This document shows, one piece after another, positions 32,560 to 41,560 of a DNA stretch of 64,000 nt (position 1 is the stretch's first letter; the number at the start of each line of letters is the position of its first letter). The notes beneath the pieces are model-generated. The model made no database searches. It saw only the letters and a program-made list of their open reading frames with translations, and had not been told where the DNA came from. The DNA is from Massilia psychrophila (lineage in GTDB: Bacteria > Pseudomonadota > Gammaproteobacteria > Burkholderiales > Burkholderiaceae_D): the NCBI RefSeq assembly GCF_002760665.1, contig NZ_PDOB01000008.1, positions 62,001-126,000 on the forward strand. Reading direction: 5' to 3'. The position numbers and the translations under genes are program-made.

Positions 32560-33042
32560 CTACCCCGCTGGCAGCGGCGGATTGGCCGTCGCCTTGACCT
32601 CTTTTAAAACGAACGAAGTGTAGACCTCCTTCACGCTTGGCAGCCCGTTAATGTATTTTTCGGCAAACAGGCCGTAGGCTTCCAGGTCTTCGGCCACCAC
32701 CATCAGCTGGTGGTCGTAGCGGCCGGAAATGCGATGGCAGGCCAGCACCTGGGGAATCGCCAGCACCGCCTGCTCGAACTCCTGCACATATTGGGTGTGG
32801 TTCTTTTCGAGCGAAATATGGATGAACGCCATTACTTGGTAGCCGAGCTTGCGCGAGTCGAGCCGGGCGTTGTAACCGCAGATCACCCCTTCACTCTCGA
32901 GCCGCTTGACCCGGCGCCAGCACGGCGACGCCGTCAGCGACACCCGTTCGGCCAGGTCGGCGCTGGACAGGCGCGCATCCGACAACAGCTCGCCGAGAAT
33001 TTTCAAATCAATACGGTCGAGCTTCACTTTTGCCACGTTCAT
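32560..33042 (-). CDS. Lrp/AsnC-family transcriptional regulator
   Basis: The 160-residue protein has an N-terminal winged helix-turn-helix (DRIDLKILGELLSDARLSSADLAERVSLTASPCWRRVKRLE, roughly residues 8-50) and a C-terminal RAM/ligand-binding domain (HISLEKNHTQYVQEFE, CHRISGRYDHQLMVVAEDLEAY). Lrp/AsnC proteins respond to amino acids. It is divergent from the TonB receptor gene across 241 bases, so it may control uptake and breakdown of peptides by the receptor and the M28 peptidase next to it. Confidence 0.92.
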   Translation of the reverse strand: MNVAKVKLDRIDLKILGELLSDARLSSADLAERVSLTASPCWRRVKRLESEGVICGYNARLDSRKLGYQVMAFIHISLEKNHTQYVQEFEQAVLAIPQVLACHRISGRYDHQLMVVAEDLEAYGLFAEKYINGLPSVKEVYTSFVLKEVKATANPPLPAG

Positions 33043-33283
33043 GCTGGTTTTTTCCTATTTTTGAAACATTCATTGCAAAAGAAGTTGTGCACACTTGGCA
33101 AATATAGCAAATTATTGCAGTGCCCCACAGATATAATTTACCTTTGGGCAATAAGTCCGCACCGCAAAGCCGTCATTGACGTAGCGGATTTCGCCACCGC
33201 GCGCCGCTCCAACTTCGCGCCCGCTCCGCTGCGCCGTCCCATTCCCTATCTTTCAACCATCGCACTTTGAGGAGTACTACCCT

Positions 33284-36100
33284 ATGTCGAATCAAAAATT
33301 CAAATTAAAGCCGTCGGTGATGCTGGTCGCCGCCGCGTTCGGGCCGTGCCTGCTGCTGCCGGCAACGGCTTTGGCGGCCGGCCAAGCGGGTGATTCCGCC
33401 GCCCCGAAAATGGAGCGGGTGATCGTGACCGGCTCGTCGATCAAGCGCATCGATGGTGAAACGGCGCTGCCGGTGCAGATCCTCAAGCGCGAGGACATCG
33501 ACCGCATCGGCGCGTCGTCGACCGAGGAGCTGGTAAAGCAGCTCAGTTCGCTGAGCAGCAACGGCAGCTCGACGACAGCGGCCAACGCCTCCGGCTTCGG
33601 CGGCGGCAATATCGCCACGGTGTCGCTGCGCGGTTTGGGCAGCGCACGTACGCTGGTGCTGGTCAACGGGCGCCGCGTGGCAGTGTACGGCGGCGGCTCG
33701 GCAGGCGCGGCCGGCTCGTCGGTCGACATCAACAGCATCCCCTTATCCGCCATCGAGCGGGTCGAAGTGCTCAAGGACGGCGCCTCGGCGGTGTACGGCA
33801 GCGACGCCATCGCCGGCGTGGTCAACTTCATTTTGCGCAAGGATTTCAAAGGCGTCGAACTGACTGGCACCTACGGCCAGCCTGGCATCGGCGGCCACGG
33901 CAAGGACAAGAAGGCGGGCATCTTTGCCGGCATCGGCAACCTGGCCGAGAACGGCTACAACGTCACCTTCGGCGCTACCGTGCAAAAGACCGACCCGATC
34001 TTCGGCGTCGACCGTCCATACGCCAACCGCCTTAACGTCGCCGAGCAGAACGACCTGCTGTCGTCGATTACATTCCCGGCCAACGTCGCGCTGTACGGCA
34101 GCGGCGTGCTGGTCAACCCAAGGCTGCCAAATTGCGGGCCGGTGTCGCAGGTTTCGCCGTATACGCCGACCCGCTGCAGCTTCGACAACAGCCCGTTCGC
34201 GTCGATCCAGCCAGAGTCGCTCAAGGCGAGCGTAATGGCCAACGGCCGTTTGACCCTGTCGCAAAACGCCGAAGCTTATTTCGAGGCCAACTACACCAAC
34301 AACAAGATCACCTCGACCACCCAGCCAGTGCCGATCGCCTACAACGCGATCACCACCGCCAGTAACCCATATGTGCCGGCCTACAAGCGGCTGATCGCGC
34401 AATACCCTGCGCTCGCCACCCGGCCCGCTTCGGCACTGGGCGGCTTTGTGCTGGTGCCGACCAGCCCGTATTACCCTGCCGCCTTTGCCGCCGCCAACGG
34501 CATGGCCGGCAAGCCGCTGCTGCTCAATTACCGCGACGTCGCCAACGGAGCGCGCCAGACCCGCGACAACGCCGAGAGTACCCGCTTCATGACGGGCGTG
34601 CGCGGCAACAAGTTTGGCTGGGACCTCGATGCGGCCCTGCTCTACAGCGAGAGCCGGGTCAACGAGGAGCTGTTGACCGGCTACGCGCAGTATTCGAAAG
34701 TGCTGCCGATCCTCAACAGCGGCCTGATCAATCCGTTCGGCGAGACGCTTGATAAAACCGCGCTGGCGCAAGCCCAGGCGGCCGAGTTCCGCGGCACCAG
34801 CTACGCCACCAAAACGTCGATGACCTCGCTCGACCTGAAGGGCTCGCGCGAGCTGTTCACGCTGGCCAATGGCGCGGTGGCGCTGGCGCTTGGCGCCGAG
34901 CTGCGCCAGGAAAAATTCGCCTACGACCCGTCGGTGGCAATCCAGACCGGCGACATCGCCGGCCTCGGCGGCAATGCCTTCCCGGTCACCGGCAAGCGCC
35001 GCGTGTCGTCGGCCTTTGCCGAAGTGAGCGTGCCGCTGGCGCGCAAACTCGACTTCGATGCGGCCGTCCGCTACGACAATTACGCGGGCGTCGGTCACAC
35101 CGTCAATCCGAAGGCGTCGCTGCGCTGGCAGCCGACCAATACGTTCCTGCTGCGCTCGTCGGTCGGCACCGGTTTCCGCGCGCCGTCGCTGACCGACCTG
35201 TACACCCCGCAGGCGACCAGCGTGACGGCCAACGGCACGCGCGACCCGATCCGCTGTCCTGACATCAAGACCGGTACGCCGGGCGACTGCAGCTTCCAGT
35301 TCACCACCGTCACCGGCGGCAATCCGAACCTGCAGCCTGAAAAATCGCTGTCCTACACAGTCGGCGTGCTGCTCGAGCCGGTCAAGGAACTGTCGGTTAG
35401 CTTCGACGCCTTCCGCGTCAACCTGAAAAACGCCATCGTCGGCGGCGGCCTGTCGTCGAATTATTTCCTCGCCAACGCCGAGCGCGCCAAGCAGTACGAA
35501 GCGTTCATCCTGCGCGGCGCGGCGGACGGCAACGCCAGCGGCGTCGGCCCGATCACCGGCATCCTGCAAACCAACGCCAACCTGTTCAAGACGCAATTGG
35601 CCGGTGTCGACGTCGACGCCAAGTACGGCCTGCGTTTCGGCTCGGGCAACCGTGTGACGACGCGCGTCAGCGGCACCTATCTCGCAAAATACGACGTGCA
35701 AGGCCCGTCCGGCGCCTACACCAGCGCGCTCGACACGGCACTGAACGCCGGCGGCGGCGTGGTGCTGCGCTGGAGGCACACCGCCAGCGTTGCTTACGAG
35801 ACTGGCCCGTTTAGCGCGTCGCTGTCGCAGAACTACCAGAAGGGCTACGTCGACGTGCTGGGCAACCGCGCACCGGCCGGCTCGACCCCGCGCAAGGTCA
35901 AGGCTTACCAGACCTTCGACGCGCAGCTGGCCTACAACGGTTTCAAGCCGGCCAAGCTGTCGCTGGGCGTCAAAAACCTGACGGACCGCACGCCGCCGTA
36001 CACCAACCTGACGTCGAACTTCCTCGGCGGCTACGACGTCAGCTATGCCGACCCGCGCGGGCGTTTCGTCTACCTGACGGCAACCTATTCGTTCATGTAA
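33284..36100 (+). CDS. TonB-dependent outer-membrane receptor
   Basis: The 938-residue protein has a signal peptide (to LPATALA), a TonB-box-like segment (MERVIVTGSSIKR), a plug domain (about 55-170: QILKREDIDRIGASSTEELV, SLRGLGSARTLVLVNGRRVA, VEVLKDGASAVYGSDAIAGVVNF) and a 22-strand barrel ending in the aromatic ATYSFM. It is of the large Oar/peptide-or-glycan type, not a classical siderophore receptor. The start has GAGGAGTACTACC upstream. An M28 peptidase follows and an Lrp/AsnC regulator is divergent, suggesting peptide uptake. The substrate is inference. Confidence 0.93.
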   Translation: MSNQKFKLKPSVMLVAAAFGPCLLLPATALAAGQAGDSAAPKMERVIVTGSSIKRIDGETALPVQILKREDIDRIGASSTEELVKQLSSLSSNGSSTTAANASGFGGGNIATVSLRGLGSARTLVLVNGRRVAVYGGGSAGAAGSSVDINSIPLSAIERVEVLKDGASAVYGSDAIAGVVNFILRKDFKGVELTGTYGQPGIGGHGKDKKAGIFAGIGNLAENGYNVTFGATVQKTDPIFGVDRPYANRLNVAEQNDLLSSITFPANVALYGSGVLVNPRLPNCGPVSQVSPYTPTRCSFDNSPFASIQPESLKASVMANGRLTLSQNAEAYFEANYTNNKITSTTQPVPIAYNAITTASNPYVPAYKRLIAQYPALATRPASALGGFVLVPTSPYYPAAFAAANGMAGKPLLLNYRDVANGARQTRDNAESTRFMTGVRGNKFGWDLDAALLYSESRVNEELLTGYAQYSKVLPILNSGLINPFGETLDKTALAQAQAAEFRGTSYATKTSMTSLDLKGSRELFTLANGAVALALGAELRQEKFAYDPSVAIQTGDIAGLGGNAFPVTGKRRVSSAFAEVSVPLARKLDFDAAVRYDNYAGVGHTVNPKASLRWQPTNTFLLRSSVGTGFRAPSLTDLYTPQATSVTANGTRDPIRCPDIKTGTPGDCSFQFTTVTGGNPNLQPEKSLSYTVGVLLEPVKELSVSFDAFRVNLKNAIVGGGLSSNYFLANAERAKQYEAFILRGAADGNASGVGPITGILQTNANLFKTQLAGVDVDAKYGLRFGSGNRVTTRVSGTYLAKYDVQGPSGAYTSALDTALNAGGGVVLRWRHTASVAYETGPFSASLSQNYQKGYVDVLGNRAPAGSTPRKVKAYQTFDAQLAYNGFKPAKLSLGVKNLTDRTPPYTNLTSNFLGGYDVSYADPRGRFVYLTATYSFM

Positions 36101-36115
36101 TAGTAGAGTAATCTT

Positions 36116-36170
36116 CAGGCCTGCTGAACCCGACCGGTCGGGTTCAGCAGGCCTGCCCGTCCGGTTTTTT
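36116..36170 (+). terminator. Perfect 40-bp palindrome plus T run after the TonB receptor
   Basis: Bases 36116-36155 form a perfect palindrome (two 20-base arms meeting at CGACC|GGTCG) with no loop bases. Nine bases later comes TTTTTT at 36165-36170. It probably works as a terminator, though the stem is far longer than usual and the T run is offset. Confidence 0.65.
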
Positions 36171-36197
36171 ACACGATCGCCTTTTAAGGATTTTTGA

Positions 36198-37601
36198 ATG
36201 TCCCTCACCGTTTCCCAACAATCGCTGCTGGCGGTCCTGCTGGCCGCGGCCGGCGCCGCTGGAGCTGCCGCAGTAACTAGCACAGTAACTACCACGACCG
36301 CCGAACCGAACGCCGGCGCCCGCCAGGCCCAGATCGACGCCATCGTGCGCGAGATCTCGCCACAGCGCATCCAGGCCACCATCGACAAGCTGGTCAGCTT
36401 CGGCACCCGCCACACGATGTCCGACACCGTCTCCGACACGCGCGGCATTGGCGCGGCGCGGCGCTGGATCAAGGCCGAGTTCGAGCGATGCGGCGCGGTC
36501 GCCGGCGGCCGCCTTCAAGTCGCCTTCGACAGCCACCTGCATCCGGTCGACCGGCGCATCTCACGCCCGACCGAGATCGTCAACGTCGTCGCCACCCTGC
36601 CCGGCTTGCAGGCCGAATCGCGCGAGCGCATGTACGTCGTCAGCGGCCACTACGATTCGCGCAACACCGACGAGAACGATGCCGTCAATGACGCCCCCGG
36701 CGCCAACGACGACGCTTCCGGCACCGCCGCCGTGATCGAGCTGGCGTGCGTGATGGCGCGTCACAAGTTCGACGCGACCTTGGTGTTCATGGCCGTCGCC
36801 GCCGAAGAGCAAGGCCTGTACGGCGCCGCCGACTATGCCGAAAAAGCGAAACAGAAAAAGCTCAACATCGCCGGCATGTTCACCAACGACATCATCGGCA
36901 GCTCTTACAACGAAGAAGGCAAGCGCGACAATACCCAGGTGCGCCTGTTCGCCGAAGGCATCCCGGCACTCAAGGACATGCCGGACAGCCTGCGCACCCT
37001 GATCGCCACCGGCGGCGAAAACGATTCGCTGCCGCGCCAGCTGGCGCGCCACGTCAAGGAGGTTGGCGAACGCTATGTCGACGACTTCAAAGTGACCGTC
37101 ATCACGCGGCGCGACCGCTACCTGCGCGGCGGCGACCACGCCCCCTTCCTCGACCGCGGCTTCGCCGCCCTGCGCTTCACCGAGCCGGCCGAAAACTTCA
37201 ACCACCAGCACCAGAACGTGCGCAAGGAAGGCGCGCTGCAGTACGGCGACCTGCTCGAATTCGTCGACCCGGCCTACATCGCGCAAGTAACGCGCATCAA
37301 CGCCGCCGCGCTGGCGTCGCTGGCGCTGGCGCCGGCGGCGCCGCAGGAAGTCAAACTGCGCACCGCCAAGCTGGATAACCGCACCGAGCTGACCTGGCAG
37401 GCCAACGTCGAACCGGACCTGGCCGGCTACCGCGTCGTCTGGCGCGACACCACCGCCGCCCAATGGCAAGGCAGCCAGTTCGTCGGCAAGGTGACGTCGG
37501 CCACGATGGCGCTGTCGAAAGACAATGTGTTTTTTGGCGTACAGGCGGTCGACAAGGATGGCAACGTCAGCGTGGCGACGTATCCGCTGCCGGCTCGCTA
37601 G
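36198..37601 (+). CDS. Exported M28-family zinc aminopeptidase
   Basis: The 467-residue protein has a hydrophobic N-terminal segment with a signal-peptide look, then an M28 catalytic domain with all ligands: His/Asp in SGHYDSRNTDENDAVNDAPG and NDDASG, the Glu-Glu pair in VAAEEQGLYG, Asp in FTNDIIGSS and His in NFNHQHQNV. A C-terminal fibronectin-III-like domain (about 385-467; RTELTWQANVEPDLAGYRVVW) follows. It should release N-terminal amino acids in the periplasm. TTAAGGATTTTTGA precedes the ATG. It sits behind the TonB receptor, fitting a peptide-use pair. Confidence 0.9.
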   Translation: MSLTVSQQSLLAVLLAAAGAAGAAAVTSTVTTTTAEPNAGARQAQIDAIVREISPQRIQATIDKLVSFGTRHTMSDTVSDTRGIGAARRWIKAEFERCGAVAGGRLQVAFDSHLHPVDRRISRPTEIVNVVATLPGLQAESRERMYVVSGHYDSRNTDENDAVNDAPGANDDASGTAAVIELACVMARHKFDATLVFMAVAAEEQGLYGAADYAEKAKQKKLNIAGMFTNDIIGSSYNEEGKRDNTQVRLFAEGIPALKDMPDSLRTLIATGGENDSLPRQLARHVKEVGERYVDDFKVTVITRRDRYLRGGDHAPFLDRGFAALRFTEPAENFNHQHQNVRKEGALQYGDLLEFVDPAYIAQVTRINAAALASLALAPAAPQEVKLRTAKLDNRTELTWQANVEPDLAGYRVVWRDTTAAQWQGSQFVGKVTSATMALSKDNVFFGVQAVDKDGNVSVATYPLPAR

Positions 37602-37613
37602 GAACTGTCCTGC

Positions 37614-37644
37614 GTCCGGGTGGCCGCTGCTGGGCCGCCCGGAC
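37614..37644 (+). terminator. Strong hairpin after the M28 peptidase gene
   Basis: GTCCGGGTGGCC and GGCCGCCCGGAC pair over 12 bp with one G-T pair and a 7-base loop, starting 12 bases after the stop. No clear T run follows (ATATAATTTC), so it may be an imperfect terminator or RNA-stabilising hairpin. Confidence 0.4.
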
Positions 37645-37679
37645 ATATAATTTCTTGGCGGCAGTTAGCGTTTCCAGTG

Positions 37680-38051
37680 CACGATGGTGTCATTTCCTTT
37701 CGACGCCTTTCGCGCGTGCCTTCACCACCTCCCGACTCCACGCTCGTCGGCTTCATGTTCGACATCACCGCGCGCAAGCAGGCCGAAGACAAGATTTTGC
37801 AGTTGCAGCGCGAGCTGGAAGTGCTGTCCTACCGCGACAGCCTGACCGGCGTGGCCAACCGCCGCAGGTTCGACACCCTGTATCCGGTTGAATGGGCCAA
37901 GGCGCGCGCCACCGGCGGCGAGGAATTCGTGCTGCTGCCGGCCACCGACGAAGAAGCTGCCCGCAGCGTGGCCGAGCGCTGCCGCAAGCTGCTGGCGCGG
38001 CACGCGGACACTGTTTATAGGCACGGTCTAGCTATCAGGCGCCCGACCTGA
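37680..38051 (+). pseudogene. Decayed PAS-GGDEF diguanylate cyclase
   Basis: The open frame carries the end of a PAS/PAC domain (TLVGFMFDITARKQAED), a linker helix, and the start of a GGDEF domain (YRDSLTGVANRRRFD). After EWAKARA it jumps straight to TGGEEFVLLPATDEEAARS, losing the roughly 60 residues that hold the metal Asp and nucleotide-binding region. The 5' part of the gene is missing and the frame ends without the domain's C-terminal strand. It cannot make c-di-GMP. Its end overlaps the convergent nnrU gene. Confidence 0.8.
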
Positions 38052-38622
38052 AAGGAAGCACCCCGATCAGCGCGCCGTGCAGCCAGAAAGCGAACACCGC
38101 CCACGCCACGGCGCCAATTACGATGGCCATCGAGGTACCGCGTGCGGTGCCGGCGGCATAGGTAATGCCGGCGAGCCGATCGCGCCTGCGTTCAGCGATG
38201 AACGCCAGCACCGCCCAGGCCAGGAAGGCGCCGAACAACAGCAAGTCGGCGAGCGTGCCGTTCGCCAGCAGGTGCCCGACGGCCCACGCTTTCACGCCCA
38301 ACACCATCGGATGATGAAACCGCGCCTTCAGGTGATTGCGCGGCACATAGGCTGCCGCCAGCAGAATGAAAGCGAACAGCGTCAGCAGGCCGGCGGCATG
38401 GCGCATCCCTGCAGGCGCGTTCCACAGCACCACTGGCGCCTGCCGCGCAACGCCGTAACCCCAGATGACCAGCCCCAAGCCGACGGCGGACAGCACCGAG
38501 AAACCCAGCTTCCAGGAATCCTCCCCCCGGCGCGCGATCTGCGCCTGGCGCCATCCGCCGGCAACCATGCGCACCGAGTGAAGGCCCAAGAAAATTGCCA
38601 AACCGATCATTAAAATTGTCAT
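38035..38622 (-). CDS. nnrU: NnrU-family membrane protein
   Basis: The 195-residue protein has five or six membrane helices. NnrU signatures include the N-terminal LAIFLGLHSVRMV, the middle YVPRNHLKARFHHPMVLGVKAWAVGHLLANG with conserved His residues, and a small C-terminal loop helix. NnrU was first linked to nitrite/nitric oxide reduction in Rhodobacter, and relatives include isoprenoid-epoxide-type membrane enzymes. No denitrification gene is near. Its 3' end overlaps the cyclase relic by 17 bases, showing the relic has already been overrun. Confidence 0.88.
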   Translation of the reverse strand: MTILMIGLAIFLGLHSVRMVAGGWRQAQIARRGEDSWKLGFSVLSAVGLGLVIWGYGVARQAPVVLWNAPAGMRHAAGLLTLFAFILLAAAYVPRNHLKARFHHPMVLGVKAWAVGHLLANGTLADLLLFGAFLAWAVLAFIAERRRDRLAGITYAAGTARGTSMAIVIGAVAWAVFAFWLHGALIGVLPFRSGA

Positions 38623-38976
38623 TACTTCGTCCTTTTGTTTGTCGGATTATTCATTTTAAGGCCAAGTTGGCAACTGAACATTTCAATGTTGCGCGCATAT
38701 CGCGCCGGGGACAGTTTCGCTCCAGGGCGATCCGTGCCAGCGGCAGCTGCGTGGCTCGACAGTTCAGCTAGTGTGGGAATATCCTCAATCTGCCGGGTAG
38801 CTGAACGCTGTCACCAGAGGGTGGTCGAATAATCAAGTGTCTTTCGTTATGCCGACGGCAAGGGAGGACAAAGGAGCCGCCATGGCGCTTTTGTCGTCTG
38901 TTGGCGCCGGCGGGCACGATGCATGTTTCACTTCTCCACACAGGGTTCCGGCCCGCTTCACTGTACGAGGAATTCC
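38623..38976. other. 354-base gap with an inverted repeat
   Basis: No gene with a ribosome-binding site is seen. Bases 38758-38770 (GACAGTTCAGCTA) and 38798-38812 (TAGCTGAACGCTGTC) form a 13-bp inverted repeat broken by a two-base insertion, with a 27-base loop. It has no T run, so it is more likely an operator or relic than a terminator. Confidence 0.35.
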
Positions 38977-39573
38977 ATGCGCCACCTTCTGTCACCCTTG
39001 CTCGTCACTATCCTGCTCGGCGTCGCCAGCGCCGCCCAGGCCACCGTTACCAACTACACCACCACCTTGAGCGGCGCCAAAGAAGCGCCGCCCAACACCT
39101 CGCCCGGCACCGGCACGGTGGCAGTGCTGATCGACGACGTCGCCAACACGATGAAGTTGAACGTGAGTTTTTCCGGCCTCGTCGGCACCACGACCACCGC
39201 CCATATCCACTGCTGCACGCCCGAACCCTTGAGCGGCACGGCGTCGGTGGCGACGATGCTGCCGGTTTTTTCCATGTTTCCGCTTGGCGTCGTTACCGGC
39301 ACATACAACATGACGTTCGACCTGCTGTCGGCAAGCACGTATAACCCGGCGTTTATCAGCGCAAGTGGCGGCACCCCGGCCCTGGCAGAAGCCGACCTTT
39401 TGGCCGGACTGATAGCGGGCACCGCTTACTTCAACCTCCACAGCACGGCTTATCCGGCCGGCGAAATTCGCGGCTTCCTGGTCGCAGCGCCCATACCGGA
39501 ACCGGGCCACCTGGCAATGTGGGTAGCGGGACTGGCCGGCCTGGCGGGCGTGCGCCGGTGGCGCCGGCGGTAG
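38977..39573 (+). CDS. Secreted CHRD-domain protein with PEP-CTERM sorting signal
   Basis: The 198-residue protein has a signal peptide (to SAAQA), a CHRD domain with TTLSGAKEAPPNTSPGTGTV, a central TAHIHCC and the closing YFNLHSTAYPAGEIRGFLV, and then a PEP-CTERM tail: PIPEPGHLAMWVAGLAGLAG plus RRWRRR. PEP-CTERM proteins are processed by exosortase, usually in exopolysaccharide-producing species. No exosortase gene lies in the window. ATG 38977 follows GAGGAATTCC. The CHRD domain is thought to bind metals or other proteins. Confidence 0.9.
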   Translation: MRHLLSPLLVTILLGVASAAQATVTNYTTTLSGAKEAPPNTSPGTGTVAVLIDDVANTMKLNVSFSGLVGTTTTAHIHCCTPEPLSGTASVATMLPVFSMFPLGVVTGTYNMTFDLLSASTYNPAFISASGGTPALAEADLLAGLIAGTAYFNLHSTAYPAGEIRGFLVAAPIPEPGHLAMWVAGLAGLAGVRRWRRR

Positions 39574-39598
39574 CTGCATGGCGGGACCACCACGCGTA

Positions 39599-39620
39599 GG
39601 TACCGAGGTACCGAGGTACC
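39599..39620. repeat. Short GGTACCGA tandem repeat
   Basis: GGTACCGA occurs twice in a row followed by a third GGTACC, making overlapping palindromic GGTACC sites. It lies in the 224-base gap before the aldolase gene. Confidence 0.8.
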
Positions 39621-39797
39621 GGTCTCGCCTCTTCTGACTTGCAATCTCGGCATGCCCCCAATGCAAGCCGGGTGAAGGCATGACGCCTGGCCGGCGCAAT
39701 GCGGGCAATGACTTTATAATTTCGCTTGTCAGTGGCTGGTGCCGCGCGCCCGGGCGCGGGACGGTACGGCCACACCGGAATTCATTTAAGGTCATCA

Positions 39798-40562
39798 ATG
39801 AGTATCTCATCCATCAAACCTGCATCGGCCGCCATCGACGCCGCCGAATGGCAGGTGCGCGTCGACCTCGCCGCGTGTTACCGTCTGTGTGCATTAAAAC
39901 ACTGGGACGACCTGATTTACACCCATATCTCGGCCACCGTGCCGGGCGAAGCGGGCCACTTCCTGATCAATCCATTCGGCGATCGTTTCGACGAAATCAC
40001 CGCTTCCAGGCTCGTGAAAATCGATTTGCAAGGCAACATCATCGGCGATCAGGCAAGCCGTGTGAACGTGACCGGTTTTGCCATCCACGGCGCGGTCCAC
40101 GCCGCGCGCGCGGACGCCATGTGCGTCATGCATTTGCATAACGAGAATGGCGTCGCCGTCGGCATGCAGCAAGCCGGCTTGCTGCCGCTGTCGCAGCATG
40201 CGATGCGGTTCTACGGCCAGATCGGTTACCACGACTACGAAGGCCTGGCGCTGTCGCCGCTTGAGCAGACGCGGCTGATCGAGCACCTCGGCGACTATCC
40301 GGCCATGCTGTTGCGTAATCACGGCACCTTGATTAGCGGTCGGACGATTGCGGAGGCGTACGTCTTGATGGATACATTGGACAAAGCCTGCGCCTTCCAG
40401 TTAAAAGCACAATCCGGCGGCGGCCCATTGAATATGCAGCCGCCCGACGTCTGCGCAAAAACTTACCGGGACTTGATCGGTGACGGCACTCCAGAAGGCA
40501 TCCTCGAATGGCCGGCGCTGCTGCGCATGCTCGACGTGCTGTCGCCGTCGTATCGCAACTAA
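39798..40562 (+). CDS. Class II aldolase/adducin-family protein
   Basis: The 254-residue protein matches the class II aldolase/adducin fold: WDDLIYTHISATVPG, FLINPFGDRFDEIT, a metal His pair in CVMHLHNENG, Glu/His at YHDYEG and a later LLRNHGTLISG. These enzymes use zinc to cleave or decarboxylate sugar or hydroxy-acid substrates. This adducin-like subgroup is large and the substrate is not readable. The ATG at 39798 follows TTTAAGGTCATCA. The tautomerase gene follows after 27 bases, suggesting a two-gene unit. Confidence 0.88.
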   Translation: MSISSIKPASAAIDAAEWQVRVDLAACYRLCALKHWDDLIYTHISATVPGEAGHFLINPFGDRFDEITASRLVKIDLQGNIIGDQASRVNVTGFAIHGAVHAARADAMCVMHLHNENGVAVGMQQAGLLPLSQHAMRFYGQIGYHDYEGLALSPLEQTRLIEHLGDYPAMLLRNHGTLISGRTIAEAYVLMDTLDKACAFQLKAQSGGGPLNMQPPDVCAKTYRDLIGDGTPEGILEWPALLRMLDVLSPSYRN

Positions 40563-40589
40563 TATTTTTTAATAAACAAAAGGAAAGCC

Positions 40590-40778
40590 ATGCCAACCAT
40601 TAACGTTCAATTATTCGAAGGCCGCACGGTCGAACAAAAGCGTGCCTTCGTCAAAGCCGTCACCGAGGCGACGGTGGCGACGCTTGCGTGTAGCGCCGGA
40701 TCGGTCGACATCATCATCGAGGATGTCAAACGGGAAAACTGGGCGACTGGGGGGAAGCTGTGGTCTGAGTCCGACTGA
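40590..40778 (+). CDS. 4-oxalocrotonate tautomerase-family protein
   Basis: The 62-residue protein starts MPTINVQLFEGRT, so the mature chain begins with the catalytic Pro. VEQKRAFVKAVTEATVATL and the IIIEDVKRENWATGG core match 4-oxalocrotonate tautomerases; the usual Arg at position 11 is present. The start has AAAGGAAAGCC upstream. It probably works with the preceding aldolase on a keto-acid. The last codons are followed at once by a diverged copy of tRNA-flanking DNA. Confidence 0.9.
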   Translation: MPTINVQLFEGRTVEQKRAFVKAVTEATVATLACSAGSVDIIIEDVKRENWATGGKLWSESD

Positions 40779-40784
40779 AAAATC

Positions 40785-40865
40785 GAGGCCTGAAATCACT
40801 GCGGCGAACGTTGCGGCAACTCACCACCGTGCGGCTCTGGTCCGAAACGAAGCGGCAACAAGATA
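40785..40865. repeat. Diverged copy of the tRNA 5'-flanking DNA (copy A)
   Basis: GAGGCCTGAAATC...GGTCCGAAACGAAGCGGC in this segment aligns almost without gaps to 41554-41634, which is the first bases of the tRNA gene and its upstream flank. By eye roughly four bases in five agree. See copy B. Confidence 0.75.
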
Positions 40866-40874
40866 TATACCAGC

Positions 40875-40904
40875 CCCCCGGGCGATTCAGCGCGGGGGTT
40901 TGTT
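40875..40904 (+). terminator. Probable terminator after the tautomerase gene
   Basis: CCCCCG and CGGGGG pair around a 12-base loop and are followed by TTTGTT on the + strand. It would end the aldolase-tautomerase unit. Confidence 0.5.
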
Positions 40905-40916
40905 CAAAAAAGAGCG

Positions 40917-41198
40917 TTACTCGGGGGTCTCGGGGTCCTCGTTGGCCCCCATTTCGTCCACAATCCGCTGGCAAACAGCGGAGCGAACCCGGGCCAGCTT
41001 TTCAACGTCGGTGCCTTCCATTTCGTAGGCTTCCTTGGCAGTCTCGTTCAAGGCTTGCATCAGTTCGCTAAGCAGGCCGATAGCAGGAAGAATGCTGTCG
41101 TGCTCTTTTTTCCATCTGAACAGAAGTGCACCGAGGCCAGCGATAGCGTAGTCTTCCTGCTGCTCGAGCTCGGCGGTGGCGGTGGTTATTTCTTGCAT
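40917..41198 (-). CDS. Small helical protein of unknown function
   Basis: The 93-residue protein is acidic and mostly helical (LEQQEDYAIAGLGALLFRWKK, LLSELMQALNETAKEAYEM), with no signal peptide or motif I recognise. AAAAAGGAATTAT gives a good ribosome-binding site before ATG 41198, which supports it as a real gene. It lies between the two copies of the tRNA-flank repeat and runs opposite to the tautomerase. Confidence 0.6.
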   Translation of the reverse strand: MQEITTATAELEQQEDYAIAGLGALLFRWKKEHDSILPAIGLLSELMQALNETAKEAYEMEGTDVEKLARVRSAVCQRIVDEMGANEDPETPE

Positions 41199-41481
41199 AT
41201 AATTCCTTTTTGGTTGGCTTACGCCAGTATAGCGAAAGGGGCCCGCGCAGGCAGGCCGGTTCCCGACAGGTCACAGTCTTTGCCGCTGACTTGGACGCTA
41301 CGTTGGCAAAAACGTTTTTGAAGATACACACTGGCGCTCGCCAAAAATGGACGGCAGCGCTGCGTTGATTATCGTTGAAGAATTTGCTTACCCGTCCGCT
41401 ACATGGCATCCGACAATCGAGCACGCATAAAAAATGGCTGCAAGCGCAAGCGTGCAACCATTTGATTTTCAAAGCTAATTC

Positions 41482-41553
<72 letters not shown>

Positions 41554-41560
<7 letters not shown>

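Noticed and set aside
33743-36472. 909-codon reverse-strand frame inside the TonB receptor region
   Set aside because: It mirrors the receptor gene and the start of the peptidase gene; both + strand genes have full domains, signals and ribosome-binding sites.
38768-38995. Small reverse-strand protein in the gap before the CHRD gene
   Set aside because: No ribosome-binding site, no recognisable sequence and it crosses the CHRD gene start.
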